Shown here piece by piece: positions 8,994 through 18,346 of a DNA stretch of 64,000 nt (its first letter is position 1; the number at the start of each line of letters is the position of its first letter). The position numbers and the translations under genes are program-made. This stretch comes from Natrinema versiforme (GTDB lineage: Archaea > Halobacteriota > Halobacteria > Halobacteriales > Natrialbaceae), in assembly GCF_005576615.1 (NCBI RefSeq), contig NZ_CP040330.1, positions 992,001-1,056,000 on the forward strand, written 5' to 3'. Under the pieces are notes generated by a model. That model worked only from the letters and a program-made list of their open reading frames with translations. It was not told the origin of the DNA and made no database searches.

Positions 8994-9704
8994 CTACTCG
9001 ACGAACACGCACTCGTCGTCGGTATCGAGGAGGATGCTGAACAGTTGCCCTTCGACGGCCCGGAGGTGCTGTGAGAAGGTCGCCGGCGAGATACCGAGTT
9101 CGTCGGCGAGTTCGGTGGCCTCGTGTTTTCGCGGCCAGTCGTAGTAGCCGTTCATGTAGGCGGTGAGAAACACCTCGCGCTGCCTGTCGGTGAGCGCATC
9201 GATAACGGTCTGTTTGAAATCGTGGTGCGTAAACAGCGGCGTCGACCGCTGCCGGTCGCGAGAATCGTCGACCGTCACCGTCGGATGCTCCGTTTCGAAT
9301 CGCTCGACGAGTTCGTCGGCGTCGGCCCGTGAAGACACCTCCGCGACGACCCGGCCGTCACCGCCGTCGGCCTCGACGGTCCGCGGAATCGCCCCGAACT
9401 CGACGACGCTCCTCGCGACGCAGCGCTCGCGGACGTGGAATCGTAATCGACCGCCGTCCTCGTGGCGCGCCACGAGTTCCGCGTCGACGTCGTCGCTCCG
9501 GTCGACCGCCTCGAGGACCCGCTCCGGCCGGGCACCCTCGAGGGTGAAGTACTCGACGAACCCGGCCTCGGAATGCGGAAAGAGCACCTCGAGATCGAGC
9601 CGACAGTCCTCGGCCCGCGACGCGTCGACGAACGGGTAGGACGTGTCGCGAACCCGAAACTCGACTTCGACGGCGTCTTTCACCCGACGGCCTCCGCGGT
9701 CCAT
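8994..9704 (-). CDS. Bat-type HTH transcription regulator
   Basis: A 236-residue regulator with an N-terminal bat-associated domain (about residues 8-150) and a C-terminal HTH_10 domain: ALTDRQREVFLTAYMNGYYD, then ATELADELGISPATFSQHLR. The motif RKHEATELADELGIS is typical of haloarchaeal oxygen/light-related regulators of this family. The start is either ATG 9704 or an in-frame GTG seven codons later; the longer form is given. It converges on tyrS and is transcribed away from the DUF305 gene. Target genes are unknown. Confidence 0.88.
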   Translation of the reverse strand: MDRGGRRVKDAVEVEFRVRDTSYPFVDASRAEDCRLDLEVLFPHSEAGFVEYFTLEGARPERVLEAVDRSDDVDAELVARHEDGGRLRFHVRERCVARSVVEFGAIPRTVEADGGDGRVVAEVSSRADADELVERFETEHPTVTVDDSRDRQRSTPLFTHHDFKQTVIDALTDRQREVFLTAYMNGYYDWPRKHEATELADELGISPATFSQHLRAVEGQLFSILLDTDDECVFVE

Positions 9705-9974
9705 GCGTCAGTGTTACTGTCCCGCCACTGGTCCGTTTCCCCTTGACTCGCAAGCGGTTCGGTCGCGATCCGATTCGCGTTCGCGAACGTCCGCTCGTGG
9801 CCGTGGTCTGTCGGTCGCCCCACTGCGGAGCCACGCCCGGTGACGAGTGCTGTGTAGCGAGAGACTATCGATCTAAGCGGGAGATATCGCCCGCGATAGC
9901 GCTGTAAACGACGAATTTTGTGGTCTGACTACGACCAGTCTTATCCCCGTCCCCGGTGGAGGTCCGGCCGATCC

Positions 9975-10652
9975 ATGGGACGCGAAACGGATTCCGACGA
10001 CTCGTCCGCCGACGCATCGCGCCGTTCGTTTCTGCAAACCGGCACGCTCGCCTCGGCGGGCCTCGCATTGGGACTGTCGGGTGCGGCACCCGCCGCGGCG
10101 ACCGGCGGTGACTCGACCGGTTCCGACGAGACGCCCGCCGGCGACGCAGCGAGCGACACCGAACTGAATCTGGCGGACGTGGGCTTTCTCCAGTTGATGG
10201 CCTACCACCACCGCGGCGGGATCGAAGCCGCCTCGCTGGTTCCGGAGCGGACGAACCACGACGCGTTGGCCGAGTTCGCCGAGACGGTACTCGAGGGCCA
10301 GCGGGAGGGCCTCGTGCGGATCGAATCGATCCTCGCCGAGGCCGGGATCGAACCCGAGCACCTGCTCGAGGCCGATCTCGACGCGGTCAGGGACATGGTG
10401 ACGTCGATCCCCGGCAACCTCCGCCCGAACGAACTCGCGTACCTGCAGCGCCTCGAGGGGACGACCTTCGACCTGCGGTTCATCGAAACGTTCGCGAACC
10501 ACCACCGCGGCGCGATCCAACTCTCACACCTCGTCCTCCGGGAGGGACAGTCGCCCGCGGTCGAAGCGATGGCGAACGACATCGTCGAAACGCAGCAGGC
10601 ACAGATCGCGCGAATGTACGCGTGGTACCTCGACTGGGTGCAGCAGGTCTAG
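9975..10652 (+). CDS. Tat-exported DUF305 four-helix protein
   Basis: A 225-residue exported protein. SRRSFLQTGTLASAGLALG gives a twin-arginine signal, followed by an Ala/Gly/Ser linker. The mature part is a DUF305 domain with two tell-tale HHR-G repeats: MAYHHRGGIEAASLV and FANHHRGAIQLSHLV, which resemble duplicated ferritin-like half-units. Family members are often near metal (copper) homeostasis genes, but no such neighbour is adjacent here. The open frame starts earlier at 9918, but the ATG at 9975 puts the RR motif near residue 15, and CTTATC (about 9939) fits TATA spacing for that start. Confidence 0.85.
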   Translation: MGRETDSDDSSADASRRSFLQTGTLASAGLALGLSGAAPAAATGGDSTGSDETPAGDAASDTELNLADVGFLQLMAYHHRGGIEAASLVPERTNHDALAEFAETVLEGQREGLVRIESILAEAGIEPEHLLEADLDAVRDMVTSIPGNLRPNELAYLQRLEGTTFDLRFIETFANHHRGAIQLSHLVLREGQSPAVEAMANDIVETQQAQIARMYAWYLDWVQQV

Positions 10653-10718
10653 CGCGACCGCGGCGGGCGGCGGCCGCCGATCAGCCGATTGAAGTGCGCG
10701 CGACTCCCTTGCGAGTCC

Positions 10719-11657
10719 ATGAACGAGACGCGACGAGCGATCCTCGAGGCGATCGCGGACGGGCCGGTGTCGGGGCCCGAACTGGCCGAGTCGCTCGATA
10801 TCTCGCGGGCGGCCGTCTGGAAGCACATCGACGGGCTGCGCGAGGCCGACTTCGAGATCGAGAGCGGACCGACCGGCTACGAACTGACCGCCGTCGCGGC
10901 GTACAACGCCCCGGCTGTCGAGTTCGAACTCGAGGCCCCGTTCTCGGTCGAGTACCACGACTCCGTGGGGAGCACCAACGACCGGGCGCGCGAGCTGGCG
11001 GCCGAGGGCGCGACGGACGTGGCCGTCCTCGCGGACGAACAGGTCGGCGGCCGCGGCCGCCTCGAGCGCGAGTGGTCCTCGCCGTCGGGCGGCGTCTGGG
11101 TCAGCGTCCTGACGCGACCGGCCGTCGCGCCCGCGCAGGCCCCGCTGTACACGCTCGCGGCGTCGGTCGCCACGGCCACGGCGGCTCGAGAGGCGGGCGT
11201 CGACGCCCGGATCAAGTGGCCTAACGACGTGGTCGTCCCGGTCGGCGACGACGGCGACTACCGAAAGCTCGCGGGGATCCTCACGGAGATGGAAGGGGAG
11301 ACCGACCGCGTGGAGTGGCTCGCCGTCGGGCTCGGCGTCAACGCGAACCTCGACGCCGACGCGCTGCCCGAGGGCGCGACCAGCATCCGCGAGGAGGCGG
11401 GCGACGTCGACCGGCGACGGTTCGTCCAGCGGCTCTTGGAGTCGTTCGATCGGTATCGAACCGACCTCGAGGCGGTCGTCCCCGCGTGGCGCGAGCTGGC
11501 GCTGACGATCGGCCAGCGGGTACGCGTCGACCGTCCCACTGGCGAAATCGTCGGTGAGGCGATCGACGTGACGGAGTCCGGGGCCCTCGTCGTTGAGACC
11601 GAGAACGGGCGGGAGACCGTTACGGCGGGCGACTGCGAGCACTTGCGGCCGGTCTAA
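10719..11657 (+). CDS. birA: Bifunctional biotin ligase / biotin repressor BirA
   Basis: A 312-residue protein. Residues 1-60 are a winged HTH (RRAILEAIADGPVSGPELAE, then ISRAAVWKHIDGLRE), residues about 80-265 the biotin-protein ligase domain, and the end an SH3-like domain (GQRVRVDRPTGEIVG). Catalytic motifs are GGRGRLEREW, SPSGGVWVS and IKWPNDVVV. It activates biotin to biotinyl-AMP, loads it on carboxylase carriers and, given the HTH, probably represses biotin genes such as bioYMN at 18.8 kb. The ATG at 10719 is chosen over an earlier in-frame start because the HTH begins directly after it. Confidence 0.93.
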   Translation: MNETRRAILEAIADGPVSGPELAESLDISRAAVWKHIDGLREADFEIESGPTGYELTAVAAYNAPAVEFELEAPFSVEYHDSVGSTNDRARELAAEGATDVAVLADEQVGGRGRLEREWSSPSGGVWVSVLTRPAVAPAQAPLYTLAASVATATAAREAGVDARIKWPNDVVVPVGDDGDYRKLAGILTEMEGETDRVEWLAVGLGVNANLDADALPEGATSIREEAGDVDRRRFVQRLLESFDRYRTDLEAVVPAWRELALTIGQRVRVDRPTGEIVGEAIDVTESGALVVETENGRETVTAGDCEHLRPV

Positions 11658-11661
11658 TCCG

Positions 11662-12138
11662 TTACTCCGCGGCGAGCCGGAGCTCTTCGGCGCGGCCGTC
11701 GACCCCGTCTGGATCGACCTGCACCGTCAACACCGGTACCGAAGCGCGTCGGACGACCCGTTCCGTGACGCTGCCGAGCAGCAGCCGGTCGATCCCGCCG
11801 CGGCCGTGGGTCCCCATCACGACTAGATCGCACTCGAGCGGATCGGCCTCGTTGACGATGACCTGACTCGGAGAGCCCTCGCGGACCGCCGTCTCGACCG
11901 TGACGTCCGCGGGCGCGAGGTCCTCGACGCGGCTGACCGCCGCTCGCCCCTCCTCGCGGAGCGCGTCGCTGACACCCTCGAGAGCGGTTTCCATGGGGAG
12001 CCCGCCGTAGCCGGCCGCGTTGACGACGTAGAGCGCGCGGATCGTCGCATCGTGTTCGTGCGCGAGGTCGAAGGCGTACTCGAGTGCGCGCTCGACTTCA
12101 CGCGAGCCGTCGGTCGGAACGAGGATGCGGTCGTACAT
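11662..12138 (-). CDS. Universal stress protein (UspA family)
   Basis: A 158-residue UspA-fold protein. It opens MYDRILVPTDGSREVERAL and carries the ATP-binding signature GTHGRGGIDRLLLGSVTERV, then VPVLTVQV. Members with this motif bind ATP and modulate stress responses as dimers in the cytosol. Haloarchaea carry dozens of copies, so no specific role can be given. It ends 4 nt from birA in convergent orientation. Confidence 0.92.
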   Translation of the reverse strand: MYDRILVPTDGSREVERALEYAFDLAHEHDATIRALYVVNAAGYGGLPMETALEGVSDALREEGRAAVSRVEDLAPADVTVETAVREGSPSQVIVNEADPLECDLVVMGTHGRGGIDRLLLGSVTERVVRRASVPVLTVQVDPDGVDGRAEELRLAAE

Positions 12139-12324
12139 CGTGTGTCACGATATCATACGGCAAGCATACCTATTAACGTTTTCCTGACACGAGAGACGGT
12201 CAGCCCGGGTGACGATTCCGGTCCGCCGCGGGCGATTCCGACGGCGAGCGCGAATCGGCGGTGAACACCGGTTGCGGGGCCGAGAGGGGAAACGCTGATA
12301 CAGCCACCGGCCCAACCGGGGGCC

Positions 12325-12789
12325 ATGAGCGACACGTCGTGGACCGACCGGATCGTCGGCGAGCGGATGACCGTCGATCAGGAGTTCGCTTCGCAGATCG
12401 AGACGTCGCAGTTCTCCAACCAGCAGTGGAGCCTGATCATGACGGCCACGGAGTTCGAGATCGAACACGCCGACGATCCCGAGCGGGCCCAGATCGTCGC
12501 CAACACGGACAATCTCGACGGGATCATCCCCGAACTCGAGAACGTCCAGACCGGCATGGGCGCGATGGCCGGCGGGGGCGCGGGCGGCGGCTCGAGTTCC
12601 TCGAGCGGCGGCGGCATCTTCGACTCGATCATGGGCGCGCTCGGCATGGGCGGCAGCGGCGGCTCCTCCGAGCGGGAGCAACGCGAGGCGGCCGAACGGC
12701 TCACGCAGGAGTACGCGACCGAACTGCAGTCCCACCTCGAGTCCAAGGGGAAGTGGGAGAAGGTTCGGCGAACGGCCGCCGACGGCTGA
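12325..12789 (+). CDS. Conserved haloarchaeal protein (DUF5799-like)
   Basis: A 154-residue acidic protein that opens SDTSWTDRIVGERMTVDQEF and has a Gly/Ser-rich middle (about residues 75-115, GGGAGGGSSSSSGGG). The tail EREQREAAERLTQEYATELQ is helical. It resembles the haloarchaea-only family I know as DUF5799; function is unknown. No signal peptide or membrane segment is seen. The Gly/Ser linker between a folded N-terminal part and a helical tail suggests two small units. Confidence 0.75.
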   Translation: MSDTSWTDRIVGERMTVDQEFASQIETSQFSNQQWSLIMTATEFEIEHADDPERAQIVANTDNLDGIIPELENVQTGMGAMAGGGAGGGSSSSSGGGIFDSIMGALGMGGSGGSSEREQREAAERLTQEYATELQSHLESKGKWEKVRRTAADG

Positions 12790-12852
12790 AGCGAGACGAC
12801 CGTCGCCGGCGGGCTCGTCGGACAGTGCCGAACTCAACTCCTCGCCGGCCGG

Positions 12853-12996
12853 TCAGTCGCCGGCGTGAAAGAGCGTGTACTCGCTGGTTTCGTAGATGTT
12901 GATGAGTTCGTTGACGAGTTCGTCGTAGGACTCGTCCTCGACGCGCAGTGCATCCAGCCGCTCGATCGTTGCTTCGTCGAGTTCGACGGATGGCAT
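12853..12996 (-). CDS. 47-residue ribbon-helix-helix-like small protein (DUF7557-like)
   Basis: A short ORF encoding MPSVELDEATIERLDALR, then VEDESYDELVNELINIYETSE. The beta strand plus two helices resemble an antitoxin/CopG-type ribbon-helix-helix, and near-identical 45-50 residue proteins occur across haloarchaea. No toxin-like partner is next to it. Longer ATG starts exist in frame, but homologs start at this methionine. DNA binding is inferred from the fold only. Confidence 0.75.
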   Translation of the reverse strand: MPSVELDEATIERLDALRVEDESYDELVNELINIYETSEYTLFHAGD

Positions 12997-13120
12997 ACGA
13001 GAGCGTTCGTCGTCGCGGGGCAAAAACACCACGGGGGTCGCATCTGCACCACGTCTCGCCCGGGCGCGCGGTCCGGGGCAAGCCACAGCACCTTTAGGGA
13101 CGGTTCCCGACCGTAGGAGT

Positions 13121-13411
13121 ATGACCGACGAAGTCCAGACGACGACCTTCTCGATCAGTTCCGACGACGGCGCGACCGACGAAATCACGATCCCTTCAGG
13201 GCTCGTCGACCTCGTCGCCGAGGGCGACCAGACCGACGCCGAGACGGTCGGCGACGTCATGCTGCTCTCTTTCGCCAGCCGCGCCCACCACATCGTCCAC
13301 CACGGCGAGGACGCAGACGACGAACTCGAGGCCCAGGAAGAGCGTGTGATGGAGCTCTTCGAGGAGCGCTTCGGCGTCACGTTCGGCGAAGCGACCGGCC
13401 ACCAGCACTGA
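13121..13411 (+). CDS. Conserved small haloarchaeal protein (DUF7545-like)
   Basis: A 96-residue acidic protein (TTTFSISSDDGATDEITIPSG, then a helical part rich in Glu and His ending ATGHQH). Codon pattern and acidity fit a real gene, and it resembles a haloarchaea-only family. The DVMLLSFASRAHHIVHHGED stretch could bind metal through His, but this is speculation. It is divergent from the RHH-like gene at 12853-12996. Confidence 0.7.
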   Translation: MTDEVQTTTFSISSDDGATDEITIPSGLVDLVAEGDQTDAETVGDVMLLSFASRAHHIVHHGEDADDELEAQEERVMELFEERFGVTFGEATGHQH

Positions 13412-13510
13412 GCCGCGACGCGCGACTCGAAGTACCGACTTCTTCACGTTTCATTTCCGCCGAGCGAGAGCGCCGTCAGCGAGCGGCACACCGGAACCGA
13501 GGCACCGGTG

Positions 13511-16500
13511 CTATCCGGCGCCGGCGGTTTCGTTTCCGGTATCCGCAGCGCCCGCCGCGGCTCCGGCAGACTCACTATCGGCTCCCGCAGCCGCGCCGTC
13601 CGCCTCGGGGGTGTCCGTCGTCTCTGCCGGTTGATCGGCCGGCGTGTCTTCTGCAGGCGTTTCCGCCGGCCCGCCGTCGGGCGTCTCGGTCGGCTGGGAC
13701 TCCGTGGGTGACGTGTCGGCTTCGTTGTCCGCGCCGGGGTCGTCCGGTTGCGCCGACTCCGCCGGCGGTTCGTCGGGCGGTGCCGGTTCGTCGGGCTGCT
13801 CCGGTGGCGTCGGCTCGGTCGGCTCGTCCGCCTCACCCGTTTCCGTTCCGTCGATCGGTTCCGCGTCGCCGTCCGACTCCGCGGTCGCCGCTGCGGTCGC
13901 TTCGATCGTCACCGACGCCTGCTCGTCGTCGGTCGCGATCGCGTGCGTCGAGGTGCCCTCGGGCAGCGGCGACGAGAACTGGATCTCGGCCGACTGCCCG
14001 CCCGCGAGCGTCACGCTCTCCTCGGAAACCGGCTGGCCGTCGACGCTGTAGGTCACCGTCTGGGCCCCCTCGAGATCGCCCTGATTCTCGACCGTCGCCG
14101 TCACCGCTACTTCCTCGCCGGGGTCGCCGGTCTCGGGCGCGGCGATATCAGTCACGGCGAACGTCGCCGGCTCGCCGCTCGTCTCGACGGTGACCGTTGT
14201 CTCGGCCGTCTCGTTCTCGCTCGAGACCGCGAGCGGATACTCGCCGGGCTCGAGGTCGTCCGTCTCGTAACTCAGCGTGGCCGTCTGGGTTTCGTCGGGC
14301 TCGAGTGTAACCGGCACCGACTCGCCGGGCGCACCGCCGACAGCGATTTCGACGTCTTGGGTTCCGGCTTCGTCACCGACGTTCTCGAGGTCGGCCTCGA
14401 CCGTAACGGGCTCGCCCTGTTCGACCGGGCTGTTGGTCCCAGCGATCGAGGCGGTGAACGTCGCCGGCTCGCCGCTCTCCACGACGGTCACCGTCGTCTC
14501 GGCCGTCTCGTTCTCGCTCGAGACCGCGAGCGGATACTCGCCGGGCTCGAGGTCGTCCGTCGGAGCCGTAAACGAGACGGTCTGGGTCTCGCCGGCCTCG
14601 AGCGAGACCGACTCCGAGTCGACCGCGGTGTCGCCGACCGCGAGCGAGACGGTTTGCGCGCCCGCGTCGCCGCCGGTGTTCTGCACGTCGGCTTCGACCG
14701 CGAGTTGCTCACCCTGTTCGACCGGACCGTTGGTTCCGGCAATCGAGACGTTGAACGCCGCAGGGTCGGCCGGTTCGATCTCGCCGGCGGTCGGCGTTTC
14801 GGCGGTCACGGGCTCGTCGTAGCCGTAGTTCGCGAAGTCGGTCTGCCAGACGAGCCGCTCGTCGTCGCTCTCGGGCGTCCACTCGACGGTGAACGCGTTT
14901 TCGCCGGGTTCCAACTCGGTCGGCGGTTCGTCGGTCGCGGTCCCCTCGACGAACTCGCTGTTTCCGCTCATCGTCGCGTTGTTCGGGTTCTCGTAGCCGA
15001 ACGTCACGTCGATGGCCTCGCCGTCGTCGGTCGGCGTCGTCTCCTCGACCGACAGCGACGGTAGGTCCGGCCGGGCCTCCTCGGCGCACGTCTGCGCGTC
15101 GGGGTTCGCGTAGTCGATCGACGCGAAGGGCACCGCTTCCGGCGAACTGATCCCGGAGATGTACGTCCCGAAGGTGCCGTAGTCGGGCACCTCGACGGTC
15201 ACCTCGTCGCCGTCGGTCGTCATGCTGCGCTCGTCGCCGATCTCGAAGACGATCGTCCCGTTAAACGGAGCCTCGACGTCCTCGCCGACGGCGACGTAGT
15301 CTTCGATGATCGTGTTACCGAAGCCGGCCTGATCGTAGAAGCCCGTGCTCGCGGCGACCTGATCGCCGTCCTCGAGCGAGGCATCGACGACCGCGCGCGA
15401 ACAGCTCGCGAACTCGACGTCGAAGTCCGCGAGGTCGCCGTCGACTGTGTACTCGACGGCATCCGTCTCGAGGGCCGTTCCGTCCTCGGCCGCGACGACC
15501 GAGACGTTGAGCGTCGAATTCTCCTCGAGCGGGGGATCGAGGTCGAACTCCGTCGGGCCGATCGTCTCGTTGGCCGTGAACGGCTCGCTCTCGGCGAGCT
15601 GGGTTCCGTTTTCGTCGGTAACGGTCAGCGCGTACTCGACGGAGGCGTTGGCCGAGGTGATGGTCAGCGTCTCGCCGTCGCCGGTCTGATCGGCGACCGA
15701 GAGGTTCGCCGTCGGTGCCCCGGGCTCCGGCTCGACGACCGCGTACTCGACTGACTCGGTCGCCAGTGCCGCGTCGTCAGCCGCGGCGCGAACGGAGACG
15801 TTGACGGTCGCGTTCTCCTCGAGTGGCGGTTCGAGATCGAGGCGCTCCTCCGCGACCGTCTCGTTCGCCTCGAACTGCTCGCTGTCGACGCGTTCGCCGT
15901 CGTACTCCGCCGTCACGACGTACGGGACGGTCGCGCTCGCCGCGTCGATCTCGAGGGTCTCGCCGTCACCCTCCTGATCGTCGACCGAGAGCGTCGCTTC
16001 GGGCTCGTCGGTCTCGTTCGCGACCGTGTACTCGATCGTCTCGTTCTCGAGGACCGTTCCGTCCTCGCCGACGACCGAGACGTCGACCGACGCGTTCGTC
16101 TCGAGTGGCGGCTCGAGGTCGAGCGCGAGATCCGTTATCGGCTCGCCGGCCGCGAACGCGTCGCTCTCGACCGTCTCCCCGTCGTACGTCACGGTCACGG
16201 TGTAGGGAACCGACGCGTTCGCCTCGTCGACGGTCAGCGTTTGTCCGTCGCCTTCCTGATCGGCCACCGACAGCGTCGCGTTGGGCTCCACGTCGGGTTC
16301 GTCGGACTCGTCGGTCACCGTCACGAACGCGCCGTCGAGCGCCGGCGCTCCGCTTCCGGTGACGTATGGTACGTCGTCCTCACCGTCGGACTCGACGTAG
16401 TCGAACGCCTCGTCGTCGTTCGTATCGTGGTGGGCGACCGCCACGAGCGGCCCGCTTTCGTTCAGCGGCTCGTCGAGGTCGATCGTCACGTTCTCGTGCT

Positions 16501-18346
16501 CGCCGGCCTCGAGATAGCTCGAGACGCCGACGACGTCGTCGGGATCGGCGTCGACGGCGACGCCCTCGTAGACGGCGACGAACCCGCCCTCCGAAAGCGA
16601 CGTGTTCCCGACGGTGACGCTCTCACCGTCGCTCTCTTGGTCCGAGACGTCGAGCGACGCAGTGCCCTCGATCCGGTCGATCGTCTCGATGCGCTGTTCG
16701 ACCTCGATCTCGACGTGCTGGCTGATGACGGTGATGTCGTCGGTGTCCTCCTGAATCGCGTAGGCCGTCGCGTCGGCCGCGGTCTCCGCCGTCACGGACT
16801 GGAGCTGCGTGATGCTGATCCGCTGGGACTGGACCGCTCGAGCCGTCTCCTCGCAGGCGCTTCGGGCGGCCGTCTGGATCTGCGTGACCGACGCGTCCTG
16901 CGATTGGACGAGCGCACCGCTCGCACCGCCGCGCGCGAGGCGCTGGACCTGCGTCACGTCGACGACCTGCGTCTGGGTCACCGCTCCCTCACTGGCACCG
17001 AACGCGGCGGCCTGGACCTGTTCGACGGTGACTTCCTGTCGCTGGATCGCGCTGGTAACCGCGCCCTCCGCGGCGCCGGTCGCGGCGGACTGGACCTGCG
17101 TGACCGACACCGTCTGTCGCTGGACGAGCGCGCCGCCCGCCCCGCCGTCAGCCGCGGCCTGAATCTGCTCGACGGTCGCCTCCTGACTCTGGGCGATCGC
17201 ACCCTTCGCCGCGCCGAAGGAAGCTTCCTGTACCTGCGTGATCGAAATCCGCTGGCGCTGCTCGATGCTGACTGACTGGACCTGTTTCAGCGACCCCCGG
17301 CTCGCGCCGCGGGCCGTCGCTTGGGTCTGTTCGACCGAGACCGCTTGCTCCTGGACGAGCGCGCCCTTCGCCGCCCCGGCCGCGGACTTCTGAATCTGCT
17401 TGATCGTCACGCGCTGGCGTTGCTCGGCCTCGACGCGCTGTTCCTGCTCGAGCACCGCGTCCGCACTCCCCTCGAGCGAGCCGGCGGCGGCTCCGGCCGC
17501 CGCGTGCTGGACGTGCTCGAGGGTAACCCGCTGGCGCTGCTCGACCGATATCGACTGGTACTGCGTCAGGACGCCGTAGGCCGACCCCTGTGCGGCTTCC
17601 TGAATTTTCGCTACCGTTCCGATGTCTTTCGCACCGGCCTCGCTCGCTGCACCGGCGGCCGCGCCGTTGGTCGCGACCTGTAACTGCTCGACGCTCACGC
17701 GCTGACTCTGGGCGACCGCACCGTGTGCCGCGCCCCAGGTCGCGCTCTGTAGCTGGGTGGCGTTCACCGATTGCGACTGGGAGAGCCCGCCATCGGTCGC
17801 GCCGCCGATCGCGTACTGGATCTGGGTGGCGTTGACCGACTGCTCCTGAATCAGCGCGCCGTGGACGGCACCCTTCGTCGCCGCCTGAACCTGCTCGGCT
17901 TCGACGGATTGGTACTGGGACGCCGATTCTCGCGCCCCCTCGAGCGCCGCCGTTCGCTGCTCTTGGGTCACCTCGACGCCTTGGGACTGCACGAGTGCAA
18001 TCCCCTCGTCGACGCCGGTTTCGACGGCGTCCTCGCGGTCCCCTTGGATCGCGACCTGCTCGTTCGTTCCGCCCGCGCCAGTCGACTCGCCGTCCGCCGC
18101 TGGCGACTCCAGCGTCACCAGTTCGAAGTCCGAGTCGGCCGCCGATTGGACTCCCTCCTGACTTCCGTTTTCCTGCAGTGCGGCCTGCGATTCGTCCTCG
18201 AGCGGCGACGCAGCGGCCGCGTCGGCGTCCCCGTCGTCTGAACCGAACGGGCCGAGGCCGCCACCGAGTAGCGGCAACGCGACGACGCTTCCCACCATCG
18301 CGGCCGCGACTAGAACGACGGCGACCGTCGTTCGGCGTCGACTCAT
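13511..18346 (-). CDS. Giant secreted surface protein with Gln-rich 23-residue repeats, DUF7282-like and CARDB-like domains
   Basis: A 1611-residue exported protein. Residues 1-25 are a Sec-type signal (MSRRRTTVAVVLVAAAMVGS). Residues about 115-535 hold about 16 units of a 23-residue repeat, Q-[VIL]-Q-x-A-A-x-G-A-A-x-G-A-[LV]-x-Q-x-Q-x-V-S-V-[ET], sometimes with an 8-residue insert of the type QRQRISIT. Next come a DUF7282-like domain (about 560-690), about four adhesin-like units of about 90 residues opening LSVxDQxGDGETLT, a Cys-containing domain (about 1040-1215), three CARDB-like beta units (about 1220-1500), and a Pro/Glu/Thr/Asp-rich stalk to the end. No C-terminal membrane helix or PGF sorting motif is seen, so cell attachment is unclear. 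A role in adhesion or envelope structure is inferred. Confidence 0.85.
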   Translation of the reverse strand: MSRRRTTVAVVLVAAAMVGSVVALPLLGGGLGPFGSDDGDADAAAASPLEDESQAALQENGSQEGVQSAADSDFELVTLESPAADGESTGAGGTNEQVAIQGDREDAVETGVDEGIALVQSQGVEVTQEQRTAALEGARESASQYQSVEAEQVQAATKGAVHGALIQEQSVNATQIQYAIGGATDGGLSQSQSVNATQLQSATWGAAHGAVAQSQRVSVEQLQVATNGAAAGAASEAGAKDIGTVAKIQEAAQGSAYGVLTQYQSISVEQRQRVTLEHVQHAAAGAAAGSLEGSADAVLEQEQRVEAEQRQRVTIKQIQKSAAGAAKGALVQEQAVSVEQTQATARGASRGSLKQVQSVSIEQRQRISITQVQEASFGAAKGAIAQSQEATVEQIQAAADGGAGGALVQRQTVSVTQVQSAATGAAEGAVTSAIQRQEVTVEQVQAAAFGASEGAVTQTQVVDVTQVQRLARGGASGALVQSQDASVTQIQTAARSACEETARAVQSQRISITQLQSVTAETAADATAYAIQEDTDDITVISQHVEIEVEQRIETIDRIEGTASLDVSDQESDGESVTVGNTSLSEGGFVAVYEGVAVDADPDDVVGVSSYLEAGEHENVTIDLDEPLNESGPLVAVAHHDTNDDEAFDYVESDGEDDVPYVTGSGAPALDGAFVTVTDESDEPDVEPNATLSVADQEGDGQTLTVDEANASVPYTVTVTYDGETVESDAFAAGEPITDLALDLEPPLETNASVDVSVVGEDGTVLENETIEYTVANETDEPEATLSVDDQEGDGETLEIDAASATVPYVVTAEYDGERVDSEQFEANETVAEERLDLEPPLEENATVNVSVRAAADDAALATESVEYAVVEPEPGAPTANLSVADQTGDGETLTITSANASVEYALTVTDENGTQLAESEPFTANETIGPTEFDLDPPLEENSTLNVSVVAAEDGTALETDAVEYTVDGDLADFDVEFASCSRAVVDASLEDGDQVAASTGFYDQAGFGNTIIEDYVAVGEDVEAPFNGTIVFEIGDERSMTTDGDEVTVEVPDYGTFGTYISGISSPEAVPFASIDYANPDAQTCAEEARPDLPSLSVEETTPTDDGEAIDVTFGYENPNNATMSGNSEFVEGTATDEPPTELEPGENAFTVEWTPESDDERLVWQTDFANYGYDEPVTAETPTAGEIEPADPAAFNVSIAGTNGPVEQGEQLAVEADVQNTGGDAGAQTVSLAVGDTAVDSESVSLEAGETQTVSFTAPTDDLEPGEYPLAVSSENETAETTVTVVESGEPATFTASIAGTNSPVEQGEPVTVEADLENVGDEAGTQDVEIAVGGAPGESVPVTLEPDETQTATLSYETDDLEPGEYPLAVSSENETAETTVTVETSGEPATFAVTDIAAPETGDPGEEVAVTATVENQGDLEGAQTVTYSVDGQPVSEESVTLAGGQSAEIQFSSPLPEGTSTHAIATDDEQASVTIEATAAATAESDGDAEPIDGTETGEADEPTEPTPPEQPDEPAPPDEPPAESAQPDDPGADNEADTSPTESQPTETPDGGPAETPAEDTPADQPAETTDTPEADGAAAGADSESAGAAAGAADTGNETAGAG
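16755..18005 (-). repeat. Coding repeat array of the Gln-rich domain
   Basis: About 16 in-frame units of 69 nt (23 codons), several extended by 24 nt, encoding the Q-x-Q / G-A-x-x-G-A pattern. Units differ at many codons, so the array is old or under amino-acid selection; it is not a recent slipped-strand expansion. Confidence 0.8.

Noticed and set aside
13748-15064. Several long plus-strand ORFs opposite the giant surface protein
   Set aside because: Arg/Leu-rich shadow frames with no domain resemblance.
16755-18005. Possible CRISPR or DNA tandem array
   Set aside because: The periodicity is 69 nt in a coding frame with amino-acid-level conservation and no spacers; it is a protein repeat.
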